From Cyathus striatus (taxonomy: Eukaryota > Basidiomycota > Agaricomycetes > Agaricales > Nidulariaceae): a DNA stretch of 64,000 nt. Under the pieces are notes generated by a model that did not search any database, was not told the DNA's origin, and saw only the letters and a program-made list of their open reading frames with translations. The stretch covers positions 7,998,001-8,062,000 of the forward strand of contig JAOVFP010000002.1 in assembly GCA_025738555.1 (NCBI GenBank), in the 5' to 3' direction. A program made the position numbers and the translations under genes. Below, in pieces: positions 49,331 through 61,611 of the stretch (position 1 is its first letter; each line of letters starts with the position of its first letter).

Positions 49331-50649
49331 TTATGTTGTGACTCTTAACATCCCTATCCCCTCCGCCAGAACACTGCTCTCATAAAATGGATAATCAACA
49401 TACCCCCTCTCCAGCTCCGGCAATTCAACAGGAATATAAAACCTCATCCTATCGTACTTATTCAATGGCAAATTCTCTTCCAACCATCTCGGTAAATCCG
49501 GCTACAACCCATCCCACATTAAAACCCATTTCAAAATAATAATATAAAGGAAAAAGACATACATTCGCAATGAAATGTCTCCCAAAGCAATCAACTCGCC
49601 ATCCTCCTTCTCCGTTACCTCAATCGCTGATTCCCTCGTATACCCTCCAGCGGTAATCAATGGCTTAGGAGCCCATATGCGATGTATGAAATCGTTTGAG
49701 GGGTCCGGGTGAGCTAGTAGCCCTGCTTTGCTTGCGTAACGCAGTTTGACTGCATGGAGATATGCTAGATTTGGGTGGTTTGCTTTGAGATTTTCTATAA
49801 GGTGGATGAACCGTGGGATTGGATCCGGCATTCCGAGTTCTTATAAACAAACATAAGTATACCGTTGAAAGATAATAAAAGATAGAGGAAGAACGAACCT
49901 TGACTCATACTCCAAGGACTGACTCTAATCCCAACCCTATCCTCCCCAACGGCATCCACCACCGCCTGTATAACCTCTAAAGCAAATCTACTCCTTTTTT
50001 CGATACTCCCTCCATAGGCATCTGAGCACGTATTACTCATGTCCTGTAAGAACTGATCGATGAGGAATCCATTTTTCCCATGGAGTTCTACACCGTCAAA
50101 TCCAGCACGTATAGCGTTCTTCACTGCCATTGCGAATTGGTTGATGTACGAGTGGATTTCGGGGATTGTGAGTTCGTGTGGGATTGGGAGGGGCTGGGTG
50201 GTCAGGGGGATAGGAGGGTCCGACAAGGGTTATGTTGTCCGCCTCGAGTTCGGAGAGTTGGGCTGTGCGGCCCATTGCGGCGATTTGGGAGTAGATGTAG
50301 CCGCCTTTCGCATGGACTGCGTCTACGATCTATATATACATGTTGTTAGTAATATTTGAAAATGTGTAAGAAGATATGTACCTCTTTCCAAGCTTCAATT
50401 TGAGTGTCATTCCATATTCCTGGAGTATTGGCGTAACCACCCCCTTCAATGGAGATTAGAGTGCCTTCAGAGATAATGAGTGTCCCCGGGGAATATCGTT
50501 GGGAGTAGTATTCTTTCACTAGTTTTGGGTGAGGTACATGCATATGTTTGAAGTTACACAAATGCGTAAGGGGGGCGTGGATGATACGGTGGGAGGGACA
50601 GGCGTCCTAATGTGGTTGGCTGGAAGAGGGCTGGTTTAAGAGCAGACAT
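49331..50649 (-). pseudogene. Old Yellow Enzyme, copy 2, multiply frameshifted
   Basis: The four-exon layout is the same as in copy 1: 50649-50382, 50329-49899, 49839-49563, 49501-49331. Exon 2 keeps the FMN-binding segment absent from copy 1 (GEDRVGIRVSPWSMSQ). Against copy 1 there is a 2-base loss in exon 1 (after RLSLP), a 2-base loss in exon 2 (after TLVGPS), a 1-base loss late in exon 3 (GELIALGD instead of GELIAFGRH) and a 1-base loss in exon 4 (AEG then shifted). CG-to-TG or CA changes are also present (for example CSDAYGG for RSDAYGG). It is clearly dead, and broken by lesions different from those in copy 1. Confidence 0.85.
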
Positions 50650-51090
50650 TGTTATTTAGGTTTAAGTTGTGAAGAGGAGGTAGGGTTATAAAAAAACAAG
50701 GTGTAGTGAGTGAGTGATACTGAACAATCATTGGTAAAAAATGTTAATCTTTATACTCACAGGATATCTATATTTCCGCCATCACGGTAATTATACGTGT
50801 TAGTTCTGAGAGAAAGATTAGGTGAGATTTATGTTTTAGTCTTTATTGATTATGATGATTAGTGAGCATTAAGCAGTATGGATGGAGTAGCCATACTCTT
50901 TGGTCATGTTTGTGCTGCGATATCAATGAGAAGTGGCTGGTTGAGATACTTACCACTGGGTTTTTGGAAAGGGGTATTGGCGCTAATGAGCAATTGGTAA
51001 AGGCGAGCTTTGAAATCAATAGCTATTTTTGTGCTGATGACACGTTTGTTTGGTTTAGAGATTGTTGCCAAAGAGTGTGACACTGATGCG
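50650..51090 (-). promoter_or_regulatory. Upstream region of OYE copy 2, conserved with copy 1
   Basis: Colinear in inverted orientation with 10900-11367 (see that entry). It contains several short deletions relative to copy 1, including part of a CCCATCTTTGGCCTCC-like stretch. Confidence 0.4.
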
Positions 51091-51279
51091 TCTTTCCTGT
51101 ACACCCCAAGTACACCCCGTATCCTCCCTACATAACAGCACGTAACAAGCTATAGCAACCCCAACTCTGAATCGAAGCATTGATTCTAAGTAGAAGTCAT
51201 GACTATGAATCATGGACACTACAGATGGGCTGGATTGTGGCAAGAAGGTAGTCAATCACTGTGAGATGTGACTCGGATG

Positions 51280-51620
51280 CTGGGGGACTCAGCTCAGTTT
51301 GGTATGTTCTTTTCATGTCATCTCTTCCTTCCTTCCTTCTATTCGTGGACTGATAGTTGTTTCGTTCTCGCCTTCATAGCACTGTATCATACCGTACGAC
51401 TCACCTCTACCTCCATTCTTCGTTCCTATTGTTCCCTCCCATTCGTGTCACCTGGAGGATCCCGTGGCCATTGGAAGGAGAGAATTCACTTTTCAGGATG
51501 ATTCCTCCTCTCCCCACCTCAGCAATATCGCTCGAAGCTTGTATGCATGGCAGCAACTAGTACCTGGATCCGACACCCAGACTTCAATGCTCGCCGTTCG
51601 TCAACGCGTTACATAATGGT
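51280..51620 (+). repeat. Direct repeat partner of 9060-9625
   Basis: Shared blocks include CTCAGCTCAGTTTGGTATG, CCTTCCTTCCTTCTATTCGT, GCTCGAAGCTTG and ACTTCAATGCTC, with substitutions. No coding signal is seen. Confidence 0.5.
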
Positions 51621-51649
51621 GGTGGACATATTTCAGCCTGCATTCGCTC

Positions 51650-52390
51650 TTCCCCCTCACCTCCATCGTGATCAAGAGTTCCAACATGCCCGTCTCATCC
51701 ATGCCCTCCACCCATACCTGAATGTAAATATTCCGTCTCTGATTACAGCCTTCTCAGAAAACGTAAGCATCCCAGGCCTGTGGTCCTTTCTCTGAGTCAA
51801 GCGTCCTATTGGCAACGTGGCAGATCCAGTCAGCTCGTGGACGCCAGCTGTTATGGAGCGAGGTGAGGTGGCGATTGAAGTAAGGATCGTTTGGGGGTCC
51901 TTGAGTTGTTCCCTCGGGACTACATACAGGCTCTACTAGATCTACCATCTCTTTGACGCCTCCCTTCTTCACTCGCTCCAGGCACACCATCGAGAGTTAC
52001 CGAACTATTCCATCTTGTCCACTCCTCTGCCATTACTTCTAGTTAAGCATTTCGTCTGCGCTTCCGATCGTCTCGGTAAACATATTGCTCCCCCGGGCCA
52101 CTGCCTCCAATTCGTTGTTCCCTTCTCGGGTTCACAGAGTGTAGCAGTGGTGACGCGTAATGAGCACAGGTGTGAGCATATCAAGTCAGATCATTAGGTT
52201 GCAGGACAGGGAGGGTATGTCGTAGTGCATGGGTAGCGGTTGGAGGAGGGGGTGTTTGTGTAGTTTTCTCAGTATTACAAGTATCAGATCCCTCACCTCT
52301 TCAACGTTACGTGGAGAGACATGCAGCCAACATTGTGTAGAGCCTTGACTACAAGATACACTAGAACTTGAAGATACGATTTGGATAGGA
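51650..52390 (+). repeat. Repeat X, copy 3
   Basis: It matches 19010-19815 directly and 10440-10890 in inverted orientation. The block from 51650 to 51990 is nearly identical in order to the inverted 10560-10870 stretch, including GTTTTCTGAGAAGG read on the minus strand. Confidence 0.65.
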
Positions 52391-52752
52391 TGAGATGAAA
52401 CGTTCAAGGCTCCATAACGCATAATGCATAACCCAATGATAATTAGCCACAGACCTCACATAGACCAGCTTCTCTCTATATTACGAACAATTAGTATGAC
52501 CACTATTGTTCGAAGATTCATGTGCCAATACATTCAATAACATACGTACATTTTTATTGTTATTCAAGGATACCGGCTGTGCTCAGAAGACAGATTTCGG
52601 CTCGGTTTGAAATGATGTTCAGAAGAGCTATTTTTTGCAGTATACCCTTGGTATAGTACCTCGACTGATAAAGAGCAGTCACCTCCTTACATATGTATAA
52701 TATGGTTGATATGTGTTGATACGCACTGCCATTTGAGAAATAGCAGCTATTA

Positions 52753-52992
52753 ATGGAACATATGAAATCCCCAGGCTTGGAGATTCCAACGGAAATCATT
52801 GACCTCATTATCGATAAAGCTGCCTGTCCAAATGCTAGAAATGTCCAAGACCTCAAATCATGTGCCTTGCTCTCCAAAGCGATCATTGTCGTCTCCCAGG
52901 CGGCTCAGTTAGGAGATAAGCAGATGATACTGTGCTTATTTGAAAGATATGATGTTACAAGATATCACCGCATTAATATCTTCCATATATGA
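52753..52992 (+). CDS. F-box-like short protein (possible fragment)
   Basis: A 79-codon frame. Its N-terminal part, GLEIPTEIIDLIIDKAACPN followed by LKSCALLSKAIIVVSQ, fits the fungal F-box pattern (LP-x-EIIDLIIDxL, then LxxCALVSRxW). F-box proteins recruit substrates to SCF ubiquitin ligases through Skp1. The tryptophan usually ending the motif is absent, and the frame stops about 35 residues later with none of the LRR-like region typical of fungal F-box proteins. It is therefore either a truncated gene or the first exon of a longer one. No downstream exon was recognised. Confidence 0.45.
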   Translation: MEHMKSPGLEIPTEIIDLIIDKAACPNARNVQDLKSCALLSKAIIVVSQAAQLGDKQMILCLFERYDVTRYHRINIFHI

Positions 52993-53271
52993 TTACATCA
53001 GAATCACAACAAATATCAATGATGTATAAACTTACTGCTTGTGTCAGTTCTGACTATTAAGATTAATTTTATCATAGTTGATCGGTAAACATTGTTACCA
53101 TGGTTGCTAATTGTTAATATGGTGGTTGGCATGTTTATCTAGCTGATGATCCTGTAGAGTAGGCATTCTGCCTGCACCGCAAAATGCAGTTTTCGCTCTT
53201 TTCATTTCCGTACCTCATTGCTTCCTCTATGTCGATTACTAATACTCCCTCGTTCATTACCATAGTTGTAT
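52993..53271. other. No gene seen
   Basis: AT-rich spacer between the F-box-like frame and the AACTCG block. No splice-linked continuation of the F-box frame was recognised. Confidence 0.4.
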
Positions 53272-56140
53272 GGGCCATCAACTTTTCGAGTTACTGGTAA
53301 CTTGAATGGAACTTGATCGGAACTCGACTAGAACTCGACTTCGGAACTCACCTGTAACTCGAAAAATGTAAAATGTATGGTATATGACAGACATTCCAAC
53401 ACTGCTATGGATTGCTAGATTAATGCTTACTCACTATTGCGCCTCCGCACTCATTATTTCCCACGCCCCTGAATGTCGATCATTAATTTGATCTGTCCAT
53501 CAAATTGATCAATGAGTGCCGCACGTTGTTTTCCGCGGCGCGTTTGATCGTGTTCATGTGCGTCGTCATCGTCATAAACAGTGAGCACCCATTATTTTCA
53601 TTTCTGGTTGAGTTCTTGGGCGATTTCTCTCAATTTTTTTTTTGTGAATATGAATGTATATTAAATGCTTTGACAGTACAGCTAAACTACCTATTAAATA
53701 GTATGAGAAGCTGAAATTATTATTATTCATATAATATTTTTTATAAGCACAGTACATGATATTTATACAACTAAGATGTTATATTACATACAAAATACAA
53801 AAAAAATCACAGGAAAAATCGAAAAACTGAGAGAAGAACGCACAAAATATGCGCTCACTGTTGAGCACGATAATGGAAGAAGTGCGATGTGATCACCATC
53901 AATGCATCAGAAGCGAGTGGAATGATCAGGGATTTGATGGATGATGTGATGGCGCTATTTTTACACATCCGCAGTGGCAGGGGTGGGCATGGGAAACAAC
54001 GAGCTAAGGGATCACAACAACAATGAGCACAATCATAAAGTATGGGTTTTTTGTTATGGAACTTGAGGAACTTAAGTTAGACACTCAACTGGAACTTAAG
54101 TGGAACTTGAATGGAACTCGACTCAAATTCGAGTGGAGTTGAGTGGCATTTTCCACTTGAAGGTAACTCGATGGTAACTTACCTTCCACTCGAATTTAGC
54201 ATAAGTGAGGAACTTAACTCCACTCGACTGACACTCAAAAAAAAATATAAGTGAGAAACTCGACTCGACTTGATAGAACTTAACTTTCACTCAAAAAAAT
54301 AAGCAAGGAACTTAACTTGACTCAATGGAACTTAACTTTTACTTGAAAAATAAGCAAGTTCTAAAATTGTATTGTATGAAGTACCTTACAATAATACATA
54401 CAGTAGTTTGTGTTGTTTCCCGCCCTGCTGCTCACTGTTTCCCACGCATATAATTCAATGTTTACTCATTTCCCATTAATTGCACATCCTCATTGTTGCC
54501 CGCACCTCCGCTCATAATTTCCCACGCTTCCGCTTAACATATCGCGCCTACATACTTTCGTGCTCAATGTTTCCCATGCTCTGCTGCTATCATTCTGACT
54601 TCTACTCATTATTTTCCGCCCTCCTGCTCATAAATTCCCACGCTTTCGCTTCTCTTTCAATTATTATTTCCTGCCTTCCCTTCTGCTCGCAATTTCATCA
54701 TTTCCTGCCCTTCTGCTTATAGTTTCCCACGCTTCCGCTTCCGCTGTTCACTGCTGTCTGCATCCCCACTCAACATTTTCCCATGCTATTGCTTATTATT
54801 CCGACCTCTGTTTATTATTTCCCTCCCTCCCATTCGCAATTTCCCATGCATCTCATCATTTCCCGCCTTCCTGCTCATAGTTTCCCACGCCTCCGCTCTT
54901 ATTTTCCCTCACAACTAATACACTTTTCTAAACAAATCACATAATCTGTACAAAGCATGGGACATATTATAATAAAAGACTAAATACATATATAATTCGC
55001 ATTTTTATAAGTTTATTTACATTAGTACTTAATATAATATGGCCTACTAAATGTATAACAACTTATATTAAGTGATGCAAAAAGACTGAAACAAAAGAGC
55101 AGGAATTGAGCTTAAAATTCAGAAAAGACTTGCTCACTGTTGAACATGATGAGCATTAGTGATAAGGAAGAGTGCACATCAAAAATCATGCGATGTGTTG
55201 ACATCGCAGTGATGAATATTTGTGTATGATAGATGTGGTGGTTCAACACTGCATGCAAACAGAAGTAAATAAAGGCGGGCAGAGTGCATGGGAAATGTAG
55301 GTGAAATCAGGTGGGGTGCAGAACAGAGCTGTGGTAGCAATAGTAGTGATTAGAAAATAGTAGTACTAGTGATTAGTTTATAGCTATTGTATAATTGAAA
55401 TTTTGAAACTTGAACTTGAAGGAACTCGAAAGGAACTCGAAAATTACTGAGGAACTTAACTCAAGAGAACTCAACTTTCAGAAAAAAATTAAAAAAGAAC
55501 TTAAGTCGACTCGAAAAACTTAACTTGAGGGAACTCGACTTACACTCACTAAAAAATTAGCAAGGAACTTAAGTACATGTGCAAAACCTTGTGGAGCCCC
55601 CCGCCTGAAACAGTCAAGGACTGTACAGACCTCTGCCATCACACGCTATTGATGTGCGCATCAGAAAGAGCCGGTAACTCCAGATCTATTTATAACAAGC
55701 ACTTACTAAAGATAGCACATGTCCCACAATAGGGGCTGTCAACTTTTCAAGTTACCAATAAGTTATAACTCGAATGGAACTTAAGAACTCAACTTTCACT
55801 GGAAAAATATAATGTAGTAACTTAACTTGATCTGAGGGAACTCAACTTTCACTCAAAAAAAAATAAGCAAGGAACTTAAGTTTACTTGAGAGAACTCAAC
55901 ATTCACCAAAAAAAAAAAAGCAAGGAACTTAAGTCCACTTGAGGGAACTCAACTTTCACCAAAAAAAAAAATTGGGGAACTCGAGTCCACTCGAAATAAG
56001 AAAATGGCCACTTGAGGAAACTTAACTTTGACTTGAAAAAGTTAAGTGAGCCCAATAGTGGAACTCAACTATAACTTAAGTGAGACTTGACTTTAACTCA
56101 AAAAACTTGACAGGAACTTGAAAAGTTTGCAGCCCTAGTT
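53272..56140. repeat. AACTCG/AACTTAAG repeat block with inverted ends
   Basis: Dense short words GGAACTCGACT, GGAACTTAACT and ACTTGAATGGAACTCGA occur at 53285-53370, 54055-54370, 55395-55600 and 55735-56130. The outermost sequences are inverted: GGGCCATCAACTTTTCGAGT near 53272 and AACTTGAAAAGTTTGCAGCC near 56118. A second GGGGCTGTCAACTTTTCAAG stands at 55731. Between them CTGCTCATAATTTCCCACGC-type units repeat (54420-54910), and a roughly 150-base stretch near 53770 is echoed near 55030. It looks like two or more nested or tandem copies of one element. No protein is encoded. Confidence 0.6.
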
Positions 56141-56486
56141 GTATAACTGTTGTATGTACGCCTTGAGAAATCCAGCTTCGCATCCCCCCCCCCCAACTCA
56201 CTCTCAAATGCATGCTCACTGGATCTGAAGGGTTGGATGGATGAGCCACCCACTTGTGCAATTTCTTTGTCGAGAGGATACCACCAACACAATATCCTCC
56301 TCCACAGATTCGCTATGGCTTAATTCTTGAGCCATGTAGGCATGTGAAAGGCTGATAAAAGGCTTGTTAAGTACTTCATAAAACCTGATATTTTCGTGTC
56401 TGAATGATAATATTTATGATTAATGTCTACAGCTATCTGAAGGCATCCAGACTCATAATGATGCACCAGTGGCTGTCTTTGTGACT

Positions 56487-56643
56487 GATCGCTGTCAGTA
56501 AGCTGTGGGGGTGCACTATGTTTCACCACCAGGAGCTTGATTGATTGCAATTTGAGTCAACGCAATCAATACATCACTATGAAATTAATTAGAAGTATGT
56601 AGTTAGAAATCATTGAATATATAGTTGGAATCTATTATGCAAA
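56487..56643 (+). repeat. Left arm of inverted repeat around element B
   Basis: It runs from ATCGCTGTCAGTAAGCTG to TCTATTATGCAAA and matches the reverse complement of 60095-60249 almost base for base. Confidence 0.8.
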
Positions 56644-56668
56644 GTGTGAAATCATTCAATAAAGAAAT

Positions 56669-59600
56669 AGGGCCAGCAAGTGGCAAAGCCCACTACCCAC
56701 TTATATATTTGTAAGCTATTTCCCCAATTATTGAGTAATGCTCAATTTCTCGATTTGTGTTCCATTTGTATAGCTTTCTAAATTCTGCAATATGAATGAA
56801 AGAGATATATATATAGTTGTTTAGAAGTCAAGGAGTCTAGCAATAATTGAAATATATTATTGTGCTCTCTTCAATCAAAGTACCGGGGACTTGTACTCGT
56901 CATATGACTGTAAACAAGGACTGAGTAGAGGCATAAGCTGAGTAGGAAATGGATCCACCAGAAAGCCTGTATGATGCCAGAAGGGTGTATATCTGTGAAT
57001 TGGAAAGAAAATCCTGATGTCTAGACGACATGTGTGGACGAAAAAGAGTTATATGATGATTGAACAGTACAGAAGCTATTGTGCAGTTACAAAGTCGTGG
57101 GTCCTCTGAACTTGTGGGATCACTATGCATTCACTGGAAGGAAGAGGACCTCTAGCAGACATTGCAATGGAGTAAGTTATACTACATATATGTGAATGTG
57201 GTAACTTGTAAGTAACTGGTTTCAAGATTTATTTTAGAGTCAAGGTTCTCATTACAATGCTTAGTTTGACACCTTGTAGGTTATCTCAGTATGACTATAG
57301 AGTAAACTTCTGCTTCATATTTTCTAATCATGGATATACATTCTACAGGGATGTAAATACTACATTACTGTATCAACATTATAAGGTTATAATCATATTG
57401 GCATACTCAGGTGTGTACTGGCTTTGCCTTACACTGGGTGTGCAAGGTCTAAACACAACCACATATAGAGATTTGAAGTTGCGGTTGGAGGTTGCTGTTT
57501 ATAAGCGGGATGAGTGAGAGCCTAATAAATTGCTGAGTTCAGTTGTAGAGAGGATTGTGAAGGTGAAATCTAGGTCTGTCATTAGGGTAGCCAAACAATC
57601 AGAATACCCTGGGAAAGGCACAGATGCACGCTGTCATTTAAGATTAAGATAATCTAAGGTGCTAACAGGAATTGACTTTGTTCGTGTTACAACACCTGAG
57701 TGTCAGGAAATATTTAGCAAGGATATTCTTGGAAATTTAATGGGTGATCTTGTACAGCAAAAGCTGTATGAATTGTATGAAACTGGGTATGAAGGATATT
57801 GTACAGCAAAGGCTGTATACAATGTCAAGTATAATGAAAGGGGTATAGTACACACTATAGACTTGGTTCTATATCTGATGTGTATATTGTATAGATCAAT
57901 GCTTAACTTGCTTAAGACTTGACCTATGACTGATTCTGCTTCTGTTACTGTTACTCTGACTGATACTGTACTAAACTGTTACTATGACTGCTACTTTGAC
58001 TGTGACTGTGACTGTGACTGTGACTGATCTGTTTACTGTTGCTGATACTGATACTATTTCTGACTGGACTAGCTGTGCTGATAAAACTGTACTAATAACT
58101 GATGACTAATGACAAATGGGTGAGACTACTGGGGGGTGGGTAGCTATCTATCTACTGCCAAACTGCCCTCCTTATATACCTTTTCCCAATCTGCTTAGTA
58201 ATCCAATTCCCACTCTACCAATCTACATTGTTCTCCAAAACAAGTAATGTGCAAGTGTAGATTTTAGATCTGAGGCTGTACAGGACAATGGTATTTGAGG
58301 GTTAGTCAGCAGAGAACAATAGCATATATCAGAACAATGTGTAATGAATTACATTGTTCTAAATAAAGAGCTACATTGTTCTGGGCAAGAACAATAGGAA
58401 TCCATTTTTATAACAATGGAGCAGTGAACAATAGATACCTATCTGCCATTGTGTGAACAATGGCAGTGAAAACAATGGAGTCATATATAAATAGTTTCAC
58501 ATTGTCTTTGGACAATGGGTAAAGAGTACAATGTAGTTCATTTATTATGAACAATAGGATTGAAAACAATGGAGTTGTATATAAATAGTTTTCTCATTGT
58601 CTTCAAAAATAGGTGAATAGTACAATGCAGTTCATTTATTATGAACAATAGGATTGAAAACAATGGAGTTGTATATAAATAGTCTCTCATTGTCTTTATA
58701 CAATGGATGAATAACACAATGAAAGAGTGTCATATTATCCTTTGTTAGTGCATTGTTTGTGCAAGTTATTAATTATTGATATGTGTATGATGTTTAATGG
58801 TGATTTAGAGTTATTTGTTCATGTAAGGTATTGGTTTGTTCATGTATAGTATTGGGTATATTTGATTAGTAGTGTATTGTATCATGTGATGGTGTGAAGT
58901 ATTCAGTCATGTGACATTACTGTGCAATTTCTTTAATTGTGGTATACAGTGCATTTGCATGCATTATATATAATCAAAAATCATGCCTGACAATGCTAAC
59001 GTAACCAGCATAAGTATATATCTTTTGGATGACAGGGTGTCAATACTTTCCATCATGGCACCCCACTATCTGATTCAACAAATCATCTTGAACAAAGTTA
59101 CAGTCCTGATGTTTCTGGTGAGTTCATGATAGACTGAGAATTGGATAGAGGTGTATGAAAGAAGTGGTGTTAAGTGCAAACTGTGGATGGAGACATACAA
59201 CATGCTAGCAGTGTAGTGAATTGGGGAGGAAGAGCTCCAGCCACATGTTTTGCTGGACACTGCTAAAGTGATTAAATGTAAAGGCCCAGATTCCCAGTGC
59301 AGCATGAGTGGAAAGTGGTCATGAATCAGTGATGGATCCTTTGGACACAAGTACATCTTGTAAAAGTATGCATAAGTAAGCTGTTTGGATGAGAAACAAC
59401 TGGTATAATGTACTGTAACCATCTCATGATGATCTCTGCTTCATTCAGCCTTGACACAGTGTTTCAAACTGCATACTGCAGCTGTCAATATGTCACAGGC
59501 TCGATGTTGCTGGCAAGCTTGCAGTAGATGGAGGGTTGGATAGTCATCTACACAGTGTGGGTCAGGTACTAGCATTGAGTGCGAACCATGGGTGTGTAGT

Positions 59601-60055
59601 ACTGAGTCAATAATGTGTTCATTTTGATCATTTGGAGTGTAGTTTCTAATTTAGAGGGTAGAAGGTGTGTGATGGGTGGAGTTCTGTGGCTAAGGAACAA
59701 GGAGTGTCAATGGTGAGATGAGACTGAGGGAAGAGGAAGTGACGTACATGTACATGTACCCATGGCCTCATAGCCTACTACAGAACATTGACATCTAGAG
59801 ATATTGTTATATGGTTGGCATACTACATGGATATCAGAGGGAAGGATAAAGGATGAGAACAAGAGAAATGGAACAAGAGAGTAGTCACAGACATTGATTA
59901 TGATAAGAGAATGTTATGGTAACTGATCACAAAGTGTCCCAAAAAGGCATCAGCCAATCAGGTGGCTAGAAAGTGAGATCCCGAACGCGATCCACAAATT
60001 GTCTTATAAGGAAATCCAAACATCCCCATAACCCACTACCTTAAAAGGTAGTGGG
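56669..60055 (-). mobile_element. Palindrome-ended element B, inverted, 3.4 kb
   Basis: The right end, read on the plus strand, is AGGGCCAGCAAGTGGCAAAG followed by CCCACTACCC. The left end at 60031-60055 is the palindrome CCCACTACCTTAAAAGGTAG followed by TGGG. Inside the left end, the minus strand carries GGATCTCACTTT and CTGATTGGCTGA as in elements A, C and D. It contains the frames 57257-57517 and 57659-57922 (no recognised domain), a CTGACTGT-like microsatellite (57925-58090) and an ACAATG-rich array. It is the longest family member here, but I see no transposase. Confidence 0.65.
58200..58745. repeat. ACAATG/CATTGT motif array in element B
   Basis: The hexamer ACAATG, its variant ACAATA, and the inverse CATTGT recur more than twenty times. 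A roughly 95-base unit containing TTCATTTATTATGAACAATA and GGAGTTGTATATAAATAGT is repeated about three times at 58440-58720. Pairs of opposed hexamers could form small hairpins. Confidence 0.65.
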
Positions 60056-60094
60056 AATAAACAGAATCAATAGCATGTCTGAATTGAAATCAAT

Positions 60095-60249
60095 TTGCAT
60101 AATAGATTCCAACTATATATTCAATGATTTCTAACTACATACTTCTAATTGATTTCATAGTGATTTATTGATTGTGTTGACTCAAATTGCAATCAATCAA
60201 GCTCCTGGTGGTGAAACATAGTGCACCCCCACAGCTTACTGACAGCGAT
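60095..60249 (-). repeat. Right arm of inverted repeat around element B
   Basis: Inverted match of 56487-56643. The similarity stops about 40 bases before the element end, so the arms pre-date or are independent of element B. Confidence 0.8.
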
Positions 60250-60694
60250 TGATCAAGATGATAGCCACGACTCAATGATGACTACTATTATGTATAGTGA
60301 TTGGCACCATAGTTACTAGCTTCTAATATACATAGTCACCATTTCTATCATGCTGATTTTTACCTGATCATTCTTTTAATCTACTATCAATTGATTCCGG
60401 AGCCATGTAATCCCCAAAATGGTTGATAACCTTATATGGCCTGCTGCTTTCCATATTAAATACGAGTATAGTAGCATTTATTGCACGTCATAAGTCATAA
60501 TTTGCCAGGTTGAGATGAGTTTGAGATATCGCTATGAGGATATCTATTTCGCGAGATTGATATTGAATTTGATCCCCTAAGTGGCCACTTGGCTATACAT
60601 ATAATAGGATGCCATGCTAAGTTTGTAGTTCATCATATACTGCCCAACTACCCCAACAAATTCTGAGTCACTCCCTATCAATGAGCTCAGTTAG

Positions 60695-61611
60695 TATACT
60701 GCATGTGGATGGAACAGTTGGCTATTAGGGGGTCGCACAGGTATAGAATACAAAGACACTACAATGTGTCCCACTGCAGTAGGAGCGACCGCTACTTTTA
60801 ATTTTTCTGGTACTATAATTGTGTCAACTACTACCTCTGCGTGCCATGCTTACAGCACAGTATTTCTAGGAACATCTATTGAAGTCTATGGAACCATAGA
60901 CATATTGGTAAATAAGACTGCTGTTCAATACATTATTGACGATGAAGTTATATCTGGAAACACGACTTATACAACTCCTAACACCATTCTCTTTTGGCAG
61001 CTTCTCTTCTGGGCAGGGGACCTGGCTGCATCCAATCACACACTATCCATTGCCTTTGTTAATGAAATTCCATCAAATTTTTGTCTGGATTACTTTGAGT
61101 ACACACCATTTACATCAGTTGATACTGCAGTCACCACTACTGCAGCAACTATGGCTCCTACCAGTGTAAATTATTCGTACCAAAATTCAGGTCTGTCTCA
61201 TTCCTTACTTCGAGTACACACCTTTGACATTGGTTGATACTGTAGCCACCACTACTACTACAGTAACTATGGCTCCTACCAGTGCAAATTATTCATACCC
61301 AAAATCAGGTCTGCTTCATTCCTGTAGTTTGCCATTTATTGGTGTACTGTGGACTCTGGTAGCAGTGGACATAATTATTGTGATTATTGTTCTGTACCGG
61401 AAATGGCCAATATTGAGCACAAAGCTCCATGAATGTGGGTGGTTTTATAATCGCTGATGGTTGGTGATATGTTTGACATATGGTTTCTTTAGACATACAT
61501 ATGTGCTCGGATAACGGCACTGTTTCCATCCCATTTGTCTCATCCATTTCTGTTGGACAATCAGAAATTTTAGCCAAAAATCCACCCCCAAGTTATGACT
61601 CAGTGACGTAG
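60695..61611 (+). CDS. Single-pass membrane protein with extracellular beta domain (5' end missing)
   Basis: Exons: 60695-60809, 60870-61190, 61246-61434, 61493-61611; all junctions keep phase 1. The first reads YTACGWNSWLLGGRTGIEYK. Splicing then gives ATFNFSGTSIEVYGTI, the core of a domain I remember from many Agaricomycete surface proteins. It continues SFNFCLDYFEYTP-like sequence (LDYFEYTPF), then a Thr/Ser-rich linker (TTTTTVTMAPTSANYSY), one membrane helix (PFIGVLWTLVAVDIIIVIIV) followed by RKW, and a tail ending NPPPSYDSVT. N-glycosylation-like NKT, NTT and NHT sites precede the helix. The signal-peptide exon was not found. Intron 1 (60 nt) has no stop in frame, so read-through is possible. 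Confidence 0.6.
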
